Assembly (NCBI GenBank): GCA_947600065.1
Contig: CANQFZ010000002.1
Span: forward strand, 62,001-126,000
Origin: an uncultured Clostridia bacterium
Lineage (GTDB): Bacteria; Bacillota; Clostridia; Oscillospirales; Ruminococcaceae
DNA: 64,000 nucleotides
Reading direction: 5' to 3'
Each line of letters opens with the position of its first letter. The first letter of the stretch is position 1. The position numbers and the translations under genes are program-made. This document shows, in pieces, positions 1-9,912 of this stretch. The notes under the pieces were generated by a model. The model saw nothing but the letters and a program-made list of their open reading frames with translations. It was not told the origin of the DNA and did not search any database.

Positions 1-1740
1 GACGAGAACTTCGACGTTTATTTTGACGGCGAAAAACTGACGCTGAATGAGGCAGGAAACTTCTATTTCCAAAAAGAGCTTGCTGTCGGAAAAAATCAGT
101 TTACTTTTGAACATAAGGGAAGAAAAATAGTTTACAATATCGAGCGCAGGGTCGATGTACTTAAATCCATTGAAAATACGGGAAATGTTGTTGTAGAGGA
201 AGGAACACAGATAGCTCTCGTTGCTGTAGCATACAGTGGGGCTAGCGTTTCGGCTACGATAAACGGACAAGTTATTTCTCTTAAGGAGAAGTCGTCTTCA
301 GAACAGATAGACGCAAACGGAACTTATTCTCAATTTGTTGGTTATTATACAGTCGGAAACGGTATTATCGGAAAGGAACAAAACCTCGGAAAGATAAGTT
401 TTTATGCTTCTTATAAGGGCTATGACGAATATATGACGGGCGGAAGCATTACCATAGAAGCGCTTCCCGAACCGCCGCAGGACGAGGACATAAAAGCCGA
501 GATAATTCCCGATCAGTCTGCCGCAGGAACAGGTGAAGTTGTAGGAACGATAGATCCTATTGTAAAGAACGATACGACTGTTCAGTTTGTAAAGGTTATA
601 AACGACGGTTGTGAGATATTTGACGCAAAGACAACGGGAAGAATACCATCTCCGTTGATTTTCCGCCAGCCCGAGGGAACTCTCGATTATTTCAAGTCAA
701 GAACCGACGGATATGTTATCACAGATTCGGGACGACGCTATGCCGAGAGCAATGTCCAGGTATTTGAGGGAACGGGTATAGGCTATAATTCGCTTGTTGT
801 TAAATCTATAGGAAACAGCGGCGGAAGAAGCTATATTTCAATAGCTCTTGATTACAGGACGAGTTTTAATTTAGTCACTTCTCAGAAGCTTGTGAACTCC
901 GTCGAAGGTCCTTATGGAGTTACGAGTTTTAATGCGCAGTATATCTATATTACTTTTGACAATGTTACTTCCGTCACAGCTCTGCCCGATTTCAGCGAAT
1001 GTACTCTGTTCAGCGGAGGAGAATGGGAAGTTATAAAAGAAAACGATATTCCCAAGTTCAGGCTGAAGCTGACATTAAGACAAGCGGGTATCTACAGCGG
1101 CGCTGTCGCAAAGTATGACGAGAACGGTCTGCTCAACATCAGTTTTCCTGTTCCAACTCCGTCGCTTGCGGGTAAAACCATTGTAATTGACCCCGGACAC
1201 GGCTATACAAACCCCGGCGTTTGGGATCCGGGAGCTATCGGCGGCGTTACGGAACAGTCTATAAACCTCGCAGTTTCCAAAAAGCTGGAAGAAAAGCTCA
1301 CTGCTCTCGGAGCAAAGGTTGTTCGCCTTAACACCGAAAGCACCGTTTATCCGACGGCTCTACGTCCGTATGAGGCAAGAAAGATAAACGCCGATATGTT
1401 TATAGCATTGCACTGCAATTCAAGCACAAGCACTTCTCCACACGGCTCCGAGGCATATTACTTTACTCCTTGGTCTCAGCCTCTGGCGGAAAGCATAACC
1501 GATAATCTTGCGGAATTTTTTGACGGTTATTACTCTGACGGAACAAAGAGCAATCGCGGCGAAAAGTATGATTACTTCCTTGTAACGCTATTGCCGAACT
1601 TCCCTTCGGTGCTTGTTGAAATGGGATTTGTTTCAAACGAGCGCGAGTGCCTTGTAATGGCGAACAGTGAAAATCAAAACAAAATGGCTGACGCTATCGC
1701 ACAGGGAATTGTTGATTACTACGCACGCAGCAACCTTTAA
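1..1740 (+). CDS. N-acetylmuramoyl-L-alanine amidase (Amidase_3 C-terminal domain), 5' end outside window
   Basis: Frame is open from base 1 to the stop at 1740. C-terminus has IVIDPGHGYTNPGVWDPGAIGG, ALHCNSS and VLVEMGFVSNERE motifs of Amidase_3. Confidence 0.9.
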   Translation, partial: DENFDVYFDGEKLTLNEAGNFYFQKELAVGKNQFTFEHKGRKIVYNIERRVDVLKSIENTGNVVVEEGTQIALVAVAYSGASVSATINGQVISLKEKSSSEQIDANGTYSQFVGYYTVGNGIIGKEQNLGKISFYASYKGYDEYMTGGSITIEALPEPPQDEDIKAEIIPDQSAAGTGEVVGTIDPIVKNDTTVQFVKVINDGCEIFDAKTTGRIPSPLIFRQPEGTLDYFKSRTDGYVITDSGRRYAESNVQVFEGTGIGYNSLVVKSIGNSGGRSYISIALDYRTSFNLVTSQKLVNSVEGPYGVTSFNAQYIYITFDNVTSVTALPDFSECTLFSGGEWEVIKENDIPKFRLKLTLRQAGIYSGAVAKYDENGLLNISFPVPTPSLAGKTIVIDPGHGYTNPGVWDPGAIGGVTEQSINLAVSKKLEEKLTALGAKVVRLNTESTVYPTALRPYEARKINADMFIALHCNSSTSTSPHGSEAYYFTPWSQPLAESITDNLAEFFDGYYSDGTKSNRGEKYDYFLVTLLPNFPSVLVEMGFVSNERECLVMANSENQNKMADAIAQGIVDYYARSNL

Positions 1741-1750
1741 TAAAATTATC

Positions 1751-1776
1751 TCCCGAAGCAGACTTCGGGAGATATA
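1751..1776. terminator. Hairpin terminator ATCTCCCGAAG..CTTCGGGAGAT
   Basis: Perfect inverted repeat just after the amidase stop; near-identical copy at ~3272. Confidence 0.7.
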
Positions 1777-1838
1777 ATTCTGTGTGATAAGTATTAAATC
1801 GGATCTAAGCCGATAATTTTAAAACGAGGTGTAGCGGT

Positions 1839-2291
1839 ATGGAATTGGCTAACATTATTGTTGCAATTGTCGCGGCAATATTATCTTTGGTATCAATTAT
1901 CTTTTCGGCTTATACATACTTTAAAGCATTGGTACACGACCGCAGACAGGCAACATTAGAAGCATACAATCAGCTTCAAGACAGCGTTTTTGACAATCTC
2001 AACCAAATAAGTATAAACGAGATAAAAGAGATATTAAAAGACCCCAAATCTCCGCGATATAAAGAAATAAGCGGATATGTCGCGCGGATAGAAAATTTCT
2101 GCGTCGGCGTAAATACCGAGATCTACGACAAACAGATCGTTTATGCCCTTGCGCACGGCTATCTTGATTACGGTATTATGAAAACACGGCTTGATCTTAT
2201 TCTTGACGCTAAAAAGGAATTGGCTAAAAAAGAGTATTATGAAAATATAAGATCCGTAATAAAATGGATGAGGGATAAAAATCATGAGTGA
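1839..2291 (+). CDS. Small membrane-anchored protein of unknown function (N-terminal TM helix, DUF4760-like look)
   Basis: ORF with N-terminal hydrophobic helix, overlaps the next ORF by 8 nt. Confidence 0.65.
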   Translation: MELANIIVAIVAAILSLVSIIFSAYTYFKALVHDRRQATLEAYNQLQDSVFDNLNQISINEIKEILKDPKSPRYKEISGYVARIENFCVGVNTEIYDKQIVYALAHGYLDYGIMKTRLDLILDAKKELAKKEYYENIRSVIKWMRDKNHE

Positions 2292-3267
2292 ACATTTCGA
2301 GCTGAACAAGGATCTAAAGGAAAATGTCATTGCTATAGAAAAAGTTGAAAAATTGCTGACTGACGATCGTATAAAAATGCTTAACAATATTGTGGAAAAA
2401 GACAAGGAGACTTGGTGTAAAGAGCTTTCATATCACAAGTCGGAAGATAAAAATGTAGGAAATATCAGAAACTTTTTAAGATACAAGATACTTGTACATT
2501 TGAAAACGGGTATTGATTGTGATAAAGATCCCGAAGTGTTTAAGATGTATAAAAAATTATTTGGCGGAGAATTTGAAAAAGACAGATATTTTAAAATATG
2601 GGGCATGACGCTTGAAAGCGACACTATGACGTCGTTTATAACGCTTTTCAATATATACCTCAGAATGAAATTTAACGGCAATCTTCTTGGACAATATCAA
2701 GAATATTTCGAAAAAGATGTGAAAAGCGAGCTTGCAAGAGAACTCTGGTCTTATTTCAATATAAGTAAATGGTATGAGGAATGGGACGAAAACGACAAAG
2801 CCGTTATAGAAGCATTTAACGAATTTGCCAAATACACCCACACTCTCGCAAACATGGCGCTTATTTCAAAAGGACTGAATAAGGAAAGGTCAGCACACGG
2901 AAAATATGATTTCTGGGATCTGACGCTTATGAAGATCAGGGAGTTTTATTTAGAGCAGGATACCCACTCAGACAAAGCCAAAGCAAAATTACTTGAACTG
3001 GCTCATAATGAAGATGAAATTATAAACGAATGTATTAAGTGGTTGAAACATTTCGGCAATGGAGAGCAGGGCTGGGAAAATTTTGTTGAACAAAACTGCT
3101 TCAAATGTTATCTTGAAAATAATGAAGTAAATCCGTTCTTTAATGGGCGTAATTGGAAAAATCCTCAAATAACTAAAGAGAATCTTACTGCAAAAGCCAT
3201 AAATAAAATTGTTCAGTCAATAAAAAAACGCGGAAAAGAGCTTGAAGATAAATTAAATAATAAATAA
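2284..3267 (+). CDS. Hypothetical protein, no recognised domain
   Basis: 327 aa ORF translationally overlapped with the preceding one. Confidence 0.65.
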   Translation: MSEHFELNKDLKENVIAIEKVEKLLTDDRIKMLNNIVEKDKETWCKELSYHKSEDKNVGNIRNFLRYKILVHLKTGIDCDKDPEVFKMYKKLFGGEFEKDRYFKIWGMTLESDTMTSFITLFNIYLRMKFNGNLLGQYQEYFEKDVKSELARELWSYFNISKWYEEWDENDKAVIEAFNEFAKYTHTLANMALISKGLNKERSAHGKYDFWDLTLMKIREFYLEQDTHSDKAKAKLLELAHNEDEIINECIKWLKHFGNGEQGWENFVEQNCFKCYLENNEVNPFFNGRNWKNPQITKENLTAKAINKIVQSIKKRGKELEDKLNNK

Positions 3268-3269
3268 AC

Positions 3270-3302
3270 GAACTCCCGAAGCCTGCTTCGGGAGATATTT
3301 TT
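3270..3302. terminator. Hairpin terminator ACTCCCGAAGC..GCTTCGGGAGATATTTTTAT
   Basis: Inverted repeat plus T-rich tail between convergent genes; nearly the same stem as at 1751. Confidence 0.75.
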
Positions 3303-3316
3303 ATATAAGACAATTT

Positions 3317-4450
3317 TTAAAGATACCGCTGTATTTCGGTCTTGATACCGTTCTTTATGTAAATTCTCGGAACGCGCGTTCCTATCGCGCATAAAAGCTC
3401 ATAGTTTATCGTTCCGATCTGTTCGGCGGCTTGGGTCACGGAGTTTCCGCCGTCAAGATCGTTTGAGTAAACAGTTACCTCGTCGCCTAAATTAATGGGA
3501 ATGTCCGTAACGTCCACAAGCGTCTGATCCATACATATCCTTCCGCAAACGGGCGCGGGCTGGCCGTTTATCGTCACATTCCAGTTTCCCGAAAGCCGTC
3601 TGTTAAAGCCGTCGGCATAGCCGCAGGGGATAAGCGCAAGTTTTGTTTCACGCTTCGCGGTGAACGTTCTGCCGTAGCTTACGGTTTTTCCTGCGGGAAT
3701 TGTTTTAAGCTGGCAAACTACGCTTTTCAGAGAGAAAACAGGCTTTATTCCGTCGGGAACAGGAAAACGCGCGTCGGGCTTTTGCCCGTACATTATGATA
3801 CCCGCGCGGACATAGTCGCCAATAAAATCCCCGTGGTAAATTATTCCTCCGCTGTTCTGCGAGTGGAATTTTAATTTGCGATTTTTGCACATATTGAGAA
3901 TTTTTTCCTGCTGAGCATTTGTAAATGCAATATCATTATCAATAAGACTGTCTGAAACCGCAAAATGCGTATAACACGCGCGGCAGTCAAGTCCGCCGAG
4001 CGAAAGTATCTCGTCAAGTTGTTCCTCACTGTCTATTCCCACACGGCTCATTCCCGTGTCTATCTTTATATTTACGGGAACTTTTTTCCCGCATTTTTCC
4101 GCAGCGTCAGACAGCTTTTTTGCATATTCCGTATCTCCTACAGTAAACACAAATTTTTTCTCTATATTTTCCAAAACAAGCGGAATATCGCAATATCCGA
4201 ATATAAGTATCTCGCCTTTTATGTTTGCGTCGTAAAGCCTTTGAGCTTCCCATAAATTGGAAACGCAGAAATTTTCTATACCGCAGCCGTTCAACGCCTC
4301 TGAGCACTGTATGTCGCCGTGTCCGTATGCGTTTGCTTTTACAACGGCAATTATTTTTTTGTTCGGGACAATATTCCTCAAAACCGCAATATTGCCGCAT
4401 AAATTGTCAAGATTTATTTCAGCCCATGTCCTTTGATAAAAATTATTCAT
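3317..4450 (-). CDS. alr: Alanine racemase
   Basis: AVVKANAYGHG PLP motif and CGRICMDQTLVDVT; start placed at MNNFYQRTWAEIN with GGTGAGGTG upstream. Confidence 0.93.
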   Translation of the reverse strand: MNNFYQRTWAEINLDNLCGNIAVLRNIVPNKKIIAVVKANAYGHGDIQCSEALNGCGIENFCVSNLWEAQRLYDANIKGEILIFGYCDIPLVLENIEKKFVFTVGDTEYAKKLSDAAEKCGKKVPVNIKIDTGMSRVGIDSEEQLDEILSLGGLDCRACYTHFAVSDSLIDNDIAFTNAQQEKILNMCKNRKLKFHSQNSGGIIYHGDFIGDYVRAGIIMYGQKPDARFPVPDGIKPVFSLKSVVCQLKTIPAGKTVSYGRTFTAKRETKLALIPCGYADGFNRRLSGNWNVTINGQPAPVCGRICMDQTLVDVTDIPINLGDEVTVYSNDLDGGNSVTQAAEQIGTINYELLCAIGTRVPRIYIKNGIKTEIQRYL

Positions 4451-4587
4451 CAATATGCACCTCACCGCTTGAAATTTTCAGAATAATGTGTTATACTATA
4501 GAAAGGTATTATAAGCACATCATTTATTATATTACAACTTTTGTAAATTGTCAATAGTATAATTGCTTATAAAAAGAAAGGATCATT

Positions 4588-5475
4588 ATGTCGGTTAAAA
4601 GAAAGAGTAATTGGTATATATATTTTATTGCGTTCGGGATAACGCTTGTTTTTGCGTTTGTAGCTATAGTTGCATTTAGGTGGTTTTTGTTTCCCGAAGA
4701 TGATACTCCCGCTTTCGTTGACAGCAACGGCGAGCTTTCGGAAGACTATGTTCCTACTTTTAAGGAAAATTTTAATACAGTAGTCATGATATCCGATAAT
4801 TATTCGGCAAGTCCCGATCTTTTTATTCTTTGTGAGTTTAATGCGGTTGAAAACAGACTAACCTTAATACCTTTAGCTTCAGGGATAAGTATGGACAGCT
4901 ACGGAAAAGATCTCAAAAACATTTATACGTCACAGGGAGCGGATGAAGTTATAAAAACGATCTCCGATATAACAGGCATAACTTGTGAGGGATATGTAGG
5001 GTTTAATGAAAATTCATTTAAGGAAATTGTTCAGTCTTTTGGAAACGTAATATATAAAGTGCCAAAAACCATCATTATTTCCGACGACCGTAACGCTGAG
5101 ACCATAAATGCGGGAGATAAACTGTTTTCGGCTGATACGCTGTATGCGTATATCATGCGGGCGGAATTTACGGAAGGCGAAAATTATCGTTTTAATATTG
5201 TAGGCGATATACTTTCCGAGCTTATAAATCAGAACTATCGCGATTTAAATAACAGCAGACTTGGAATGTTGTTTAATTCAATGACCGAAAAGTGTACGAC
5301 AAACCTCACCTCGGATAATTTTTCTTCGCATAAGGCAGCTCTTTTGTATATGATACAAAACGGCGTTTCTCCCGCAGAATTTTATATTCCTTATGGAGAA
5401 TATACAAGCGACGGAGGATTTGCCGTTTCCGATAATTCGCTTATTACAATAAAGCAAAAAGCAGGAATATATTAA
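4588..5475 (+). CDS. LCP (LytR-CpsA-Psr)-like membrane protein, divergent
   Basis: N-terminal TM helix followed by an LCP-like pattern (VVMISDN..., ...RLTLIPLASGI...) without the usual Arg motif. Confidence 0.5.
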   Translation: MSVKRKSNWYIYFIAFGITLVFAFVAIVAFRWFLFPEDDTPAFVDSNGELSEDYVPTFKENFNTVVMISDNYSASPDLFILCEFNAVENRLTLIPLASGISMDSYGKDLKNIYTSQGADEVIKTISDITGITCEGYVGFNENSFKEIVQSFGNVIYKVPKTIIISDDRNAETINAGDKLFSADTLYAYIMRAEFTEGENYRFNIVGDILSELINQNYRDLNNSRLGMLFNSMTEKCTTNLTSDNFSSHKAALLYMIQNGVSPAEFYIPYGEYTSDGGFAVSDNSLITIKQKAGIY

Positions 5476-5504
5476 ATTATATTCAATTAAAAAAGGAGGT
5501 ATTT

Positions 5505-6140
5505 ATGGACGAGAAAATAAAACGCACAATGGACGCTCTTTCGAGAAACAAAATGAAACCGTATTTTGTCAGCAGCAGAGAAGAGCTTTACAGCCTTATT
5601 CGTGAGCTTATAAAAAACGACAATCTCATAACAGCGGGCGGCTCGATGACGCTGAAAGAAAGCGGAGTTACAGATTTGCTTTTAAACGAGTATAAGGGGA
5701 TATATCTTGATCGCTCTGAGGGAAAAAATCCCGATGAAGTCGGAGAGATATTCAGAAAGGCTTTTGTTTCGGACACGTTTTTCTCAAGTTCAAACGCAAT
5801 AACCGAAGAGGGAGAGCTTTATAACGTAGACGGAAACGGAAACCGCGTTGCGGCAATGATATTCGGTCCGAAACAGGTTATTGTTGTTGCGGGAGCAAAT
5901 AAAATAGTAAAAGACCGCGAAGCCGCAATACTCCGCATTGAAGAACATACAGCCCCGAAAAACGCCGCAAGACTTAACTGTCAGACGCCCTGCGCGAAAA
6001 CAAGTAAGTGCGAAAATCTCATTTCGGGAGAACCTTGCAGAAGTCCTGCGAGAATATGCTGTTCATATGTATTTTTGGGACAACAGAGGGTTCCCGACAG
6101 GATAAAGGTCATAATTGTAGACGAAGAGCTTGGTTATTGA
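5505..6140 (+). CDS. Lactate utilization (LUD/LutC, DUF162) domain protein
   Basis: MTLKESG, FGPKQVIVVAGANKIVKD and NCQTPCAKT motifs of LUD proteins; AGGAGG RBS. Confidence 0.8.
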   Translation: MDEKIKRTMDALSRNKMKPYFVSSREELYSLIRELIKNDNLITAGGSMTLKESGVTDLLLNEYKGIYLDRSEGKNPDEVGEIFRKAFVSDTFFSSSNAITEEGELYNVDGNGNRVAAMIFGPKQVIVVAGANKIVKDREAAILRIEEHTAPKNAARLNCQTPCAKTSKCENLISGEPCRSPARICCSYVFLGQQRVPDRIKVIIVDEELGY

Positions 6141-6156
6141 TTTTCGCGGAGGTATC

Positions 6157-7116
6157 ATGGCTTATTACATAGGGGTAGATATCGGCGGAACAAATATCGC
6201 CTGCGGAGTGGTAAATGATAAATGCGAGATAGTTGCGCGCTCTAAGATCAAAACAAGATCATCGGGAAATTCTCTCGAATATCGCGATGTTCTTGATGTT
6301 ATTAAAACTGCGGTCGTTTCTGCATGTGAAACGGCGGGTATAAATATTTCGGACGCCTATTCTCTTGGCGTAGGTTCGCCGGGAGTATGCAACAGCGAGA
6401 GCGGAATAATAGAAAACTGCAGCAATATCGGATTTAATAATTCGCCTATTCGTGAAGATCTTGAAAAAGAGTTTGGGATAAAGGTTTATCTTGACAACGA
6501 CGCAAATGCCGCTGCTTTCGGAGAATTTGTTGCGGGAGCGGCAAAAGGCACAAAAAACGCTGTAGTTATTACTCTCGGCACAGGCGTAGGAGCGGGAATT
6601 ATCATTGATGGCAGGATATACCGCGGTTCTAACTATGCGGGCGGCGAAATAGGTCATACGGTCATTGTTGTAGACGGAGAACCTTGCAGCTGCGGAAGGC
6701 GCGGCTGTTTTGAGGCATATTCTTCTGCAACCGGTCTTGTAAAAATGACATTGAGAGCGGCTCAGAAACACCCCGAAAGCATTATAAACGAGATCATAGA
6801 GAAGGATGGAAGATGTTCCGCGAGAACGGCATATAAGGCTATGAAAGCGGGAGATGTTACGGGTAAGTCGGTTACAGACGAATATGTGAAATATCTCGCC
6901 TGCGGCATAACGAATGTTATAAATACATTTCAGCCCGAAATTCTCTGTATAGGCGGGGGAGTTTGTAACGAAGGTGATACGCTTTTGTTGCCCCTAAGAG
7001 AAGAAGTCAGAAGGCAGATATACTCAAAAAACAGCGCTAAAAACACCGAAATAGAGGTCTGCCGTCTTGGAAACGACGCGGGCATAATAGGCGCGGCAAT
7101 GCTGTTTAAAGCATAA
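6157..7116 (+). CDS. ROK family protein, probable glucokinase
   Basis: [22 protein letters not shown] and [15 protein letters not shown] signature; start moved to MAYYIG after GGAGGT. Confidence 0.88.
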   Translation: MAYYIGVDIGGTNIACGVVNDKCEIVARSKIKTRSSGNSLEYRDVLDVIKTAVVSACETAGINISDAYSLGVGSPGVCNSESGIIENCSNIGFNNSPIREDLEKEFGIKVYLDNDANAAAFGEFVAGAAKGTKNAVVITLGTGVGAGIIIDGRIYRGSNYAGGEIGHTVIVVDGEPCSCGRRGCFEAYSSATGLVKMTLRAAQKHPESIINEIIEKDGRCSARTAYKAMKAGDVTGKSVTDEYVKYLACGITNVINTFQPEILCIGGGVCNEGDTLLLPLREEVRRQIYSKNSAKNTEIEVCRLGNDAGIIGAAMLFKA

Positions 7117-7162
7117 AATAGTAAAAAACGGTTTTACCGTATTATATGAAAGGACTTTAAAA

Positions 7163-8818
7163 ATGAGAAGTGATCTTATTAAAAAGGGAGTTGAAAAAAC
7201 TCCTCACAGAGCGGTTTTGAAATCGCTCGGAGTTATCGACAGCGAAATGAATAAGCCGTTTATCGCAGTTGTTTGCGCGGCGAGCGACTATGTCCCCGGA
7301 CATCAGCATCTCCAGGAAATTTCGCGTTATGTAAAGGACGGCATAAGAAACGCGGGAGGAGTACCGTTTGAGTTCTTCACTATCGGCGTCTGCGATGGAC
7401 TTGCAATGAACCACAAGGGAATGAGATATTCTCTTGCTTCAAGAGAGCTTATAGCGGACAGCATCGAAGTTATGCTTACGGCACACCCCCTCGACGGCGT
7501 TGTGTTTATTCCCAATTGCGATAAGATAGTCCCCGGAATGGTAATGGCTGCGGCAAGAATGAATCTGCCTTCGATATTCGTCAGCGGCGGTCCTATGCTT
7601 CCCGGTTGCGTTCAGAACAAGAGAGTAGGTTATTCCGAGATATATGAGGCAATAGGACAGTATTCTAACGGCGAGATAGACGATACTGTTATAAAGGACT
7701 ATGAAGACAACGCTTGTCCTACATGCGGCTCTTGTTCGGGAATGTACACCGCAAATTCGATGAACTGCCTGAACGAAAGCATCGGTATGTCGCTTCCTTT
7801 CGGTGGAACAGAGCCTGCAGTAACTTCTGCGCGCCGCCGCCTTGCAAAAGAGAGCGGAGAGCGCGTAGTAGAGCTTGTAAAGCAGAATATCCGTCCTAGT
7901 GATATCCTTACGAAAAAGAATATGGAAAATGCTCTTGCCGTAGAAATGGCGATAGGTGCTTCTTCAAATACGGTTTTGCATTTGCTTGCAATTGCTCACG
8001 AGGCAAAGGTAGATATCAGCCTTGACGATATTGACCGTATGAGCAGGAACACTCCTCAGCTTGCAAAGCTCAATCCCGCTTCCAGCGTGTTTATAACAGA
8101 CCTTAATGCAGTAGGCGGTATTCAGACTGTCATTAAGGAGCTTTCAAAGAAAGGTCATATCCATGAGGACGTTCTCACCGTAAGCGGTACCCAGGCTGAC
8201 AGAATAAAGGCTGCAAGAGAGGCTGACGGCGTAATTGTCCACAAAATTGACGATCCGATAAGGCAGGACGGCGGTATTGCAATACTTAGCGGAAACCTTG
8301 CTGTAAACGGTTCTGTTGTAAAGCAGGGTGCTGTAAAGCCCGAAATGATGGACTTTACGGGAACAGCCCGCGTTTTCGACGGCGAACAGCCTGCCTGCGA
8401 TGCAATCCTTGGCGGTGAAATAAAGGCGGGAGATGTTGTCGTTATCCGCTATGAAGGACCGAAGGGCGGACCCGGAATGCCCGAAATGCTTGCGCCTACT
8501 GCGGCAATTGTTGGAAAGGGTCTTGACGGAAACGTTGCGCTTATTACCGACGGACGTTTCAGCGGCGCTTCAAGAGGCGCAGCTATAGGACACGTTTCAC
8601 CCGAAGCGGCAGAGGGCGGTCTTATAGCGTTTGTTGAGGACGGAGATAAGATACATATTGACATTCCGAACCGCTCGGTAACGCTTCTTGTTGATGACGC
8701 AGTTATAGAGGAGCGCAAGAAGAAAGGAGTTCTTCCTCCGAAAGAGCTTGAAGGCTATCTCAAGCGCTATGCACAGCTCGTCACTTCGTCAAACACGGGC
8801 GCGGTATTTAAGGACTAA
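7163..8818 (+). CDS. ilvD: Dihydroxy-acid dehydratase
   Basis: [27 protein letters not shown] and GRFSGASRG motifs. Confidence 0.95.
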   Translation: MRSDLIKKGVEKTPHRAVLKSLGVIDSEMNKPFIAVVCAASDYVPGHQHLQEISRYVKDGIRNAGGVPFEFFTIGVCDGLAMNHKGMRYSLASRELIADSIEVMLTAHPLDGVVFIPNCDKIVPGMVMAAARMNLPSIFVSGGPMLPGCVQNKRVGYSEIYEAIGQYSNGEIDDTVIKDYEDNACPTCGSCSGMYTANSMNCLNESIGMSLPFGGTEPAVTSARRRLAKESGERVVELVKQNIRPSDILTKKNMENALAVEMAIGASSNTVLHLLAIAHEAKVDISLDDIDRMSRNTPQLAKLNPASSVFITDLNAVGGIQTVIKELSKKGHIHEDVLTVSGTQADRIKAAREADGVIVHKIDDPIRQDGGIAILSGNLAVNGSVVKQGAVKPEMMDFTGTARVFDGEQPACDAILGGEIKAGDVVVIRYEGPKGGPGMPEMLAPTAAIVGKGLDGNVALITDGRFSGASRGAAIGHVSPEAAEGGLIAFVEDGDKIHIDIPNRSVTLLVDDAVIEERKKKGVLPPKELEGYLKRYAQLVTSSNTGAVFKD

Positions 8819-8923
8819 ATTGCGTATAAAAGATAAAGATTAGAATTAGTTTTGAGCGGTGAAGAACTTTAAATTTTGATATCGCCAAACGGGCGGCGCA
8901 CGAAAGTTTTTTTGAAAGGGAGC

Positions 8924-8961
8924 TTGAGGGAAAACTTTTTTTCAAAAAAGTTTTCCCTCAA
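8924..8961. repeat. Hairpin 1: TTGAGGGAAAACTTTTTTTCAAAAAAGTTTTCCCTCAA
   Basis: Direct inspection; near-perfect inverted repeat. Confidence 0.85.
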
Positions 8962-8985
8962 TAACGGCAAAAAGGTGCTAAAGGG

Positions 8986-9013
8986 TGCGGGGAAAACAAG
9001 AGTTTTCCCCGCA
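8986..9013. repeat. Hairpin 2: TGCGGGGAAAACAAGAGTTTTCCCCGCA
   Basis: Perfect inverted repeat with short loop. Confidence 0.85.
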
Positions 9014-9047
9014 TTGCCTTTTCAAAGCCGTGCTTTGAAAAGGCAAT
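9013..9047. repeat. Hairpin 3: ATTGCCTTTTCAAAGC-CGT-GCTTTGAAAAGGCAAT
   Basis: 16-bp perfect stem with 3-nt loop. Confidence 0.85.
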
Positions 9048-9205
9048 CATTAAAGAAGTGTTGAGCGGGAAAGTATATTCAGCATGAAAAACCTTATAAC
9101 GTGTATATATTTGTTAAGCACATAAGCAACGAAATACGGTATTTTTTTCGAGCCTTATTTGTGTATATCCTGCATATTGCTTAAACCGCAGTCATATATT
9201 TCTAT

Positions 9206-9775
9206 ATGATAGAAGTAAGGATAAAAAATACTTGCGTGCGGCTGAGCTTTACGTTCTTTGCCGTTATAGCATTGTTTCTTCTCACAAACAGCGGATTTGG
9301 ATTTGCCGCACTTTGCGCCTGCGGACTGCATGAGCTTTGTCATCTTATTATGATGATCGTTTTCGGAATAAAGGCTGATGAGATATTGTTTTATGGCGCG
9401 GGGATATGTATTTCTTCACGCAAAATATCCCGCGCAGAAACGCTTCCTCGAATAATAATACTTTCGGCGGGCTGTATAGGTAACCTTATTGCAGCTTTAT
9501 TGCTGATTGTCGCGGGAAACACCGTGGCTTCGGCTATAAATCTCTTTACGGCTTTGTTCAATATTCTTCCGATAGGTTCGCTCGACGGCGCACAGCTTCT
9601 TAAATATTATGTTATTAGCTTTTGCAAGCCGGAAAATGTAGATAAGATAATGCGTTTTGCGGGAATTATTTCAGCATTTATTTTAGCGGCAGTCATTTTT
9701 TGTTCGGGCGGGATCACTTTTTCGCTTGGTGCAATAATACTGTATATTGTGATTATAAGCTGCCTAAAAGTATAG
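9206..9775 (+). CDS. M50 family site-2 protease, SpoIVFB-like
   Basis: HELCH zinc motif in a TM helix and LPIGSLDG second motif; short multi-TM protein. Confidence 0.75.
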   Translation: MIEVRIKNTCVRLSFTFFAVIALFLLTNSGFGFAALCACGLHELCHLIMMIVFGIKADEILFYGAGICISSRKISRAETLPRIIILSAGCIGNLIAALLLIVAGNTVASAINLFTALFNILPIGSLDGAQLLKYYVISFCKPENVDKIMRFAGIISAFILAAVIFCSGGITFSLGAIILYIVIISCLKV

Positions 9776-9838
9776 CTGTATGATTTTACAAAAATATTGC
9801 GGAAAATTGACGAAATAAACAAAAATAATATTTTTGCC

Positions 9839-9867
9839 TTGACATTGATATTTCAATAAATTATAAT
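9839..9867 (+). promoter_or_regulatory. Sigma-A type promoter TTGACA-17-TATAAT
   Basis: Consensus hexamers with 17-bp spacer upstream of the ORF at 9913. Confidence 0.75.
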
Positions 9868-9912
9868 GAAAATGCAGGTTTTTGCAATAATTATTTTTAA
9901 AGGAGAAAAATT

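Noticed and set aside
6259-6771. 170-aa minus-strand ORF opposite the ROK kinase
   Set aside because: Antisense shadow of a well-conserved gene.
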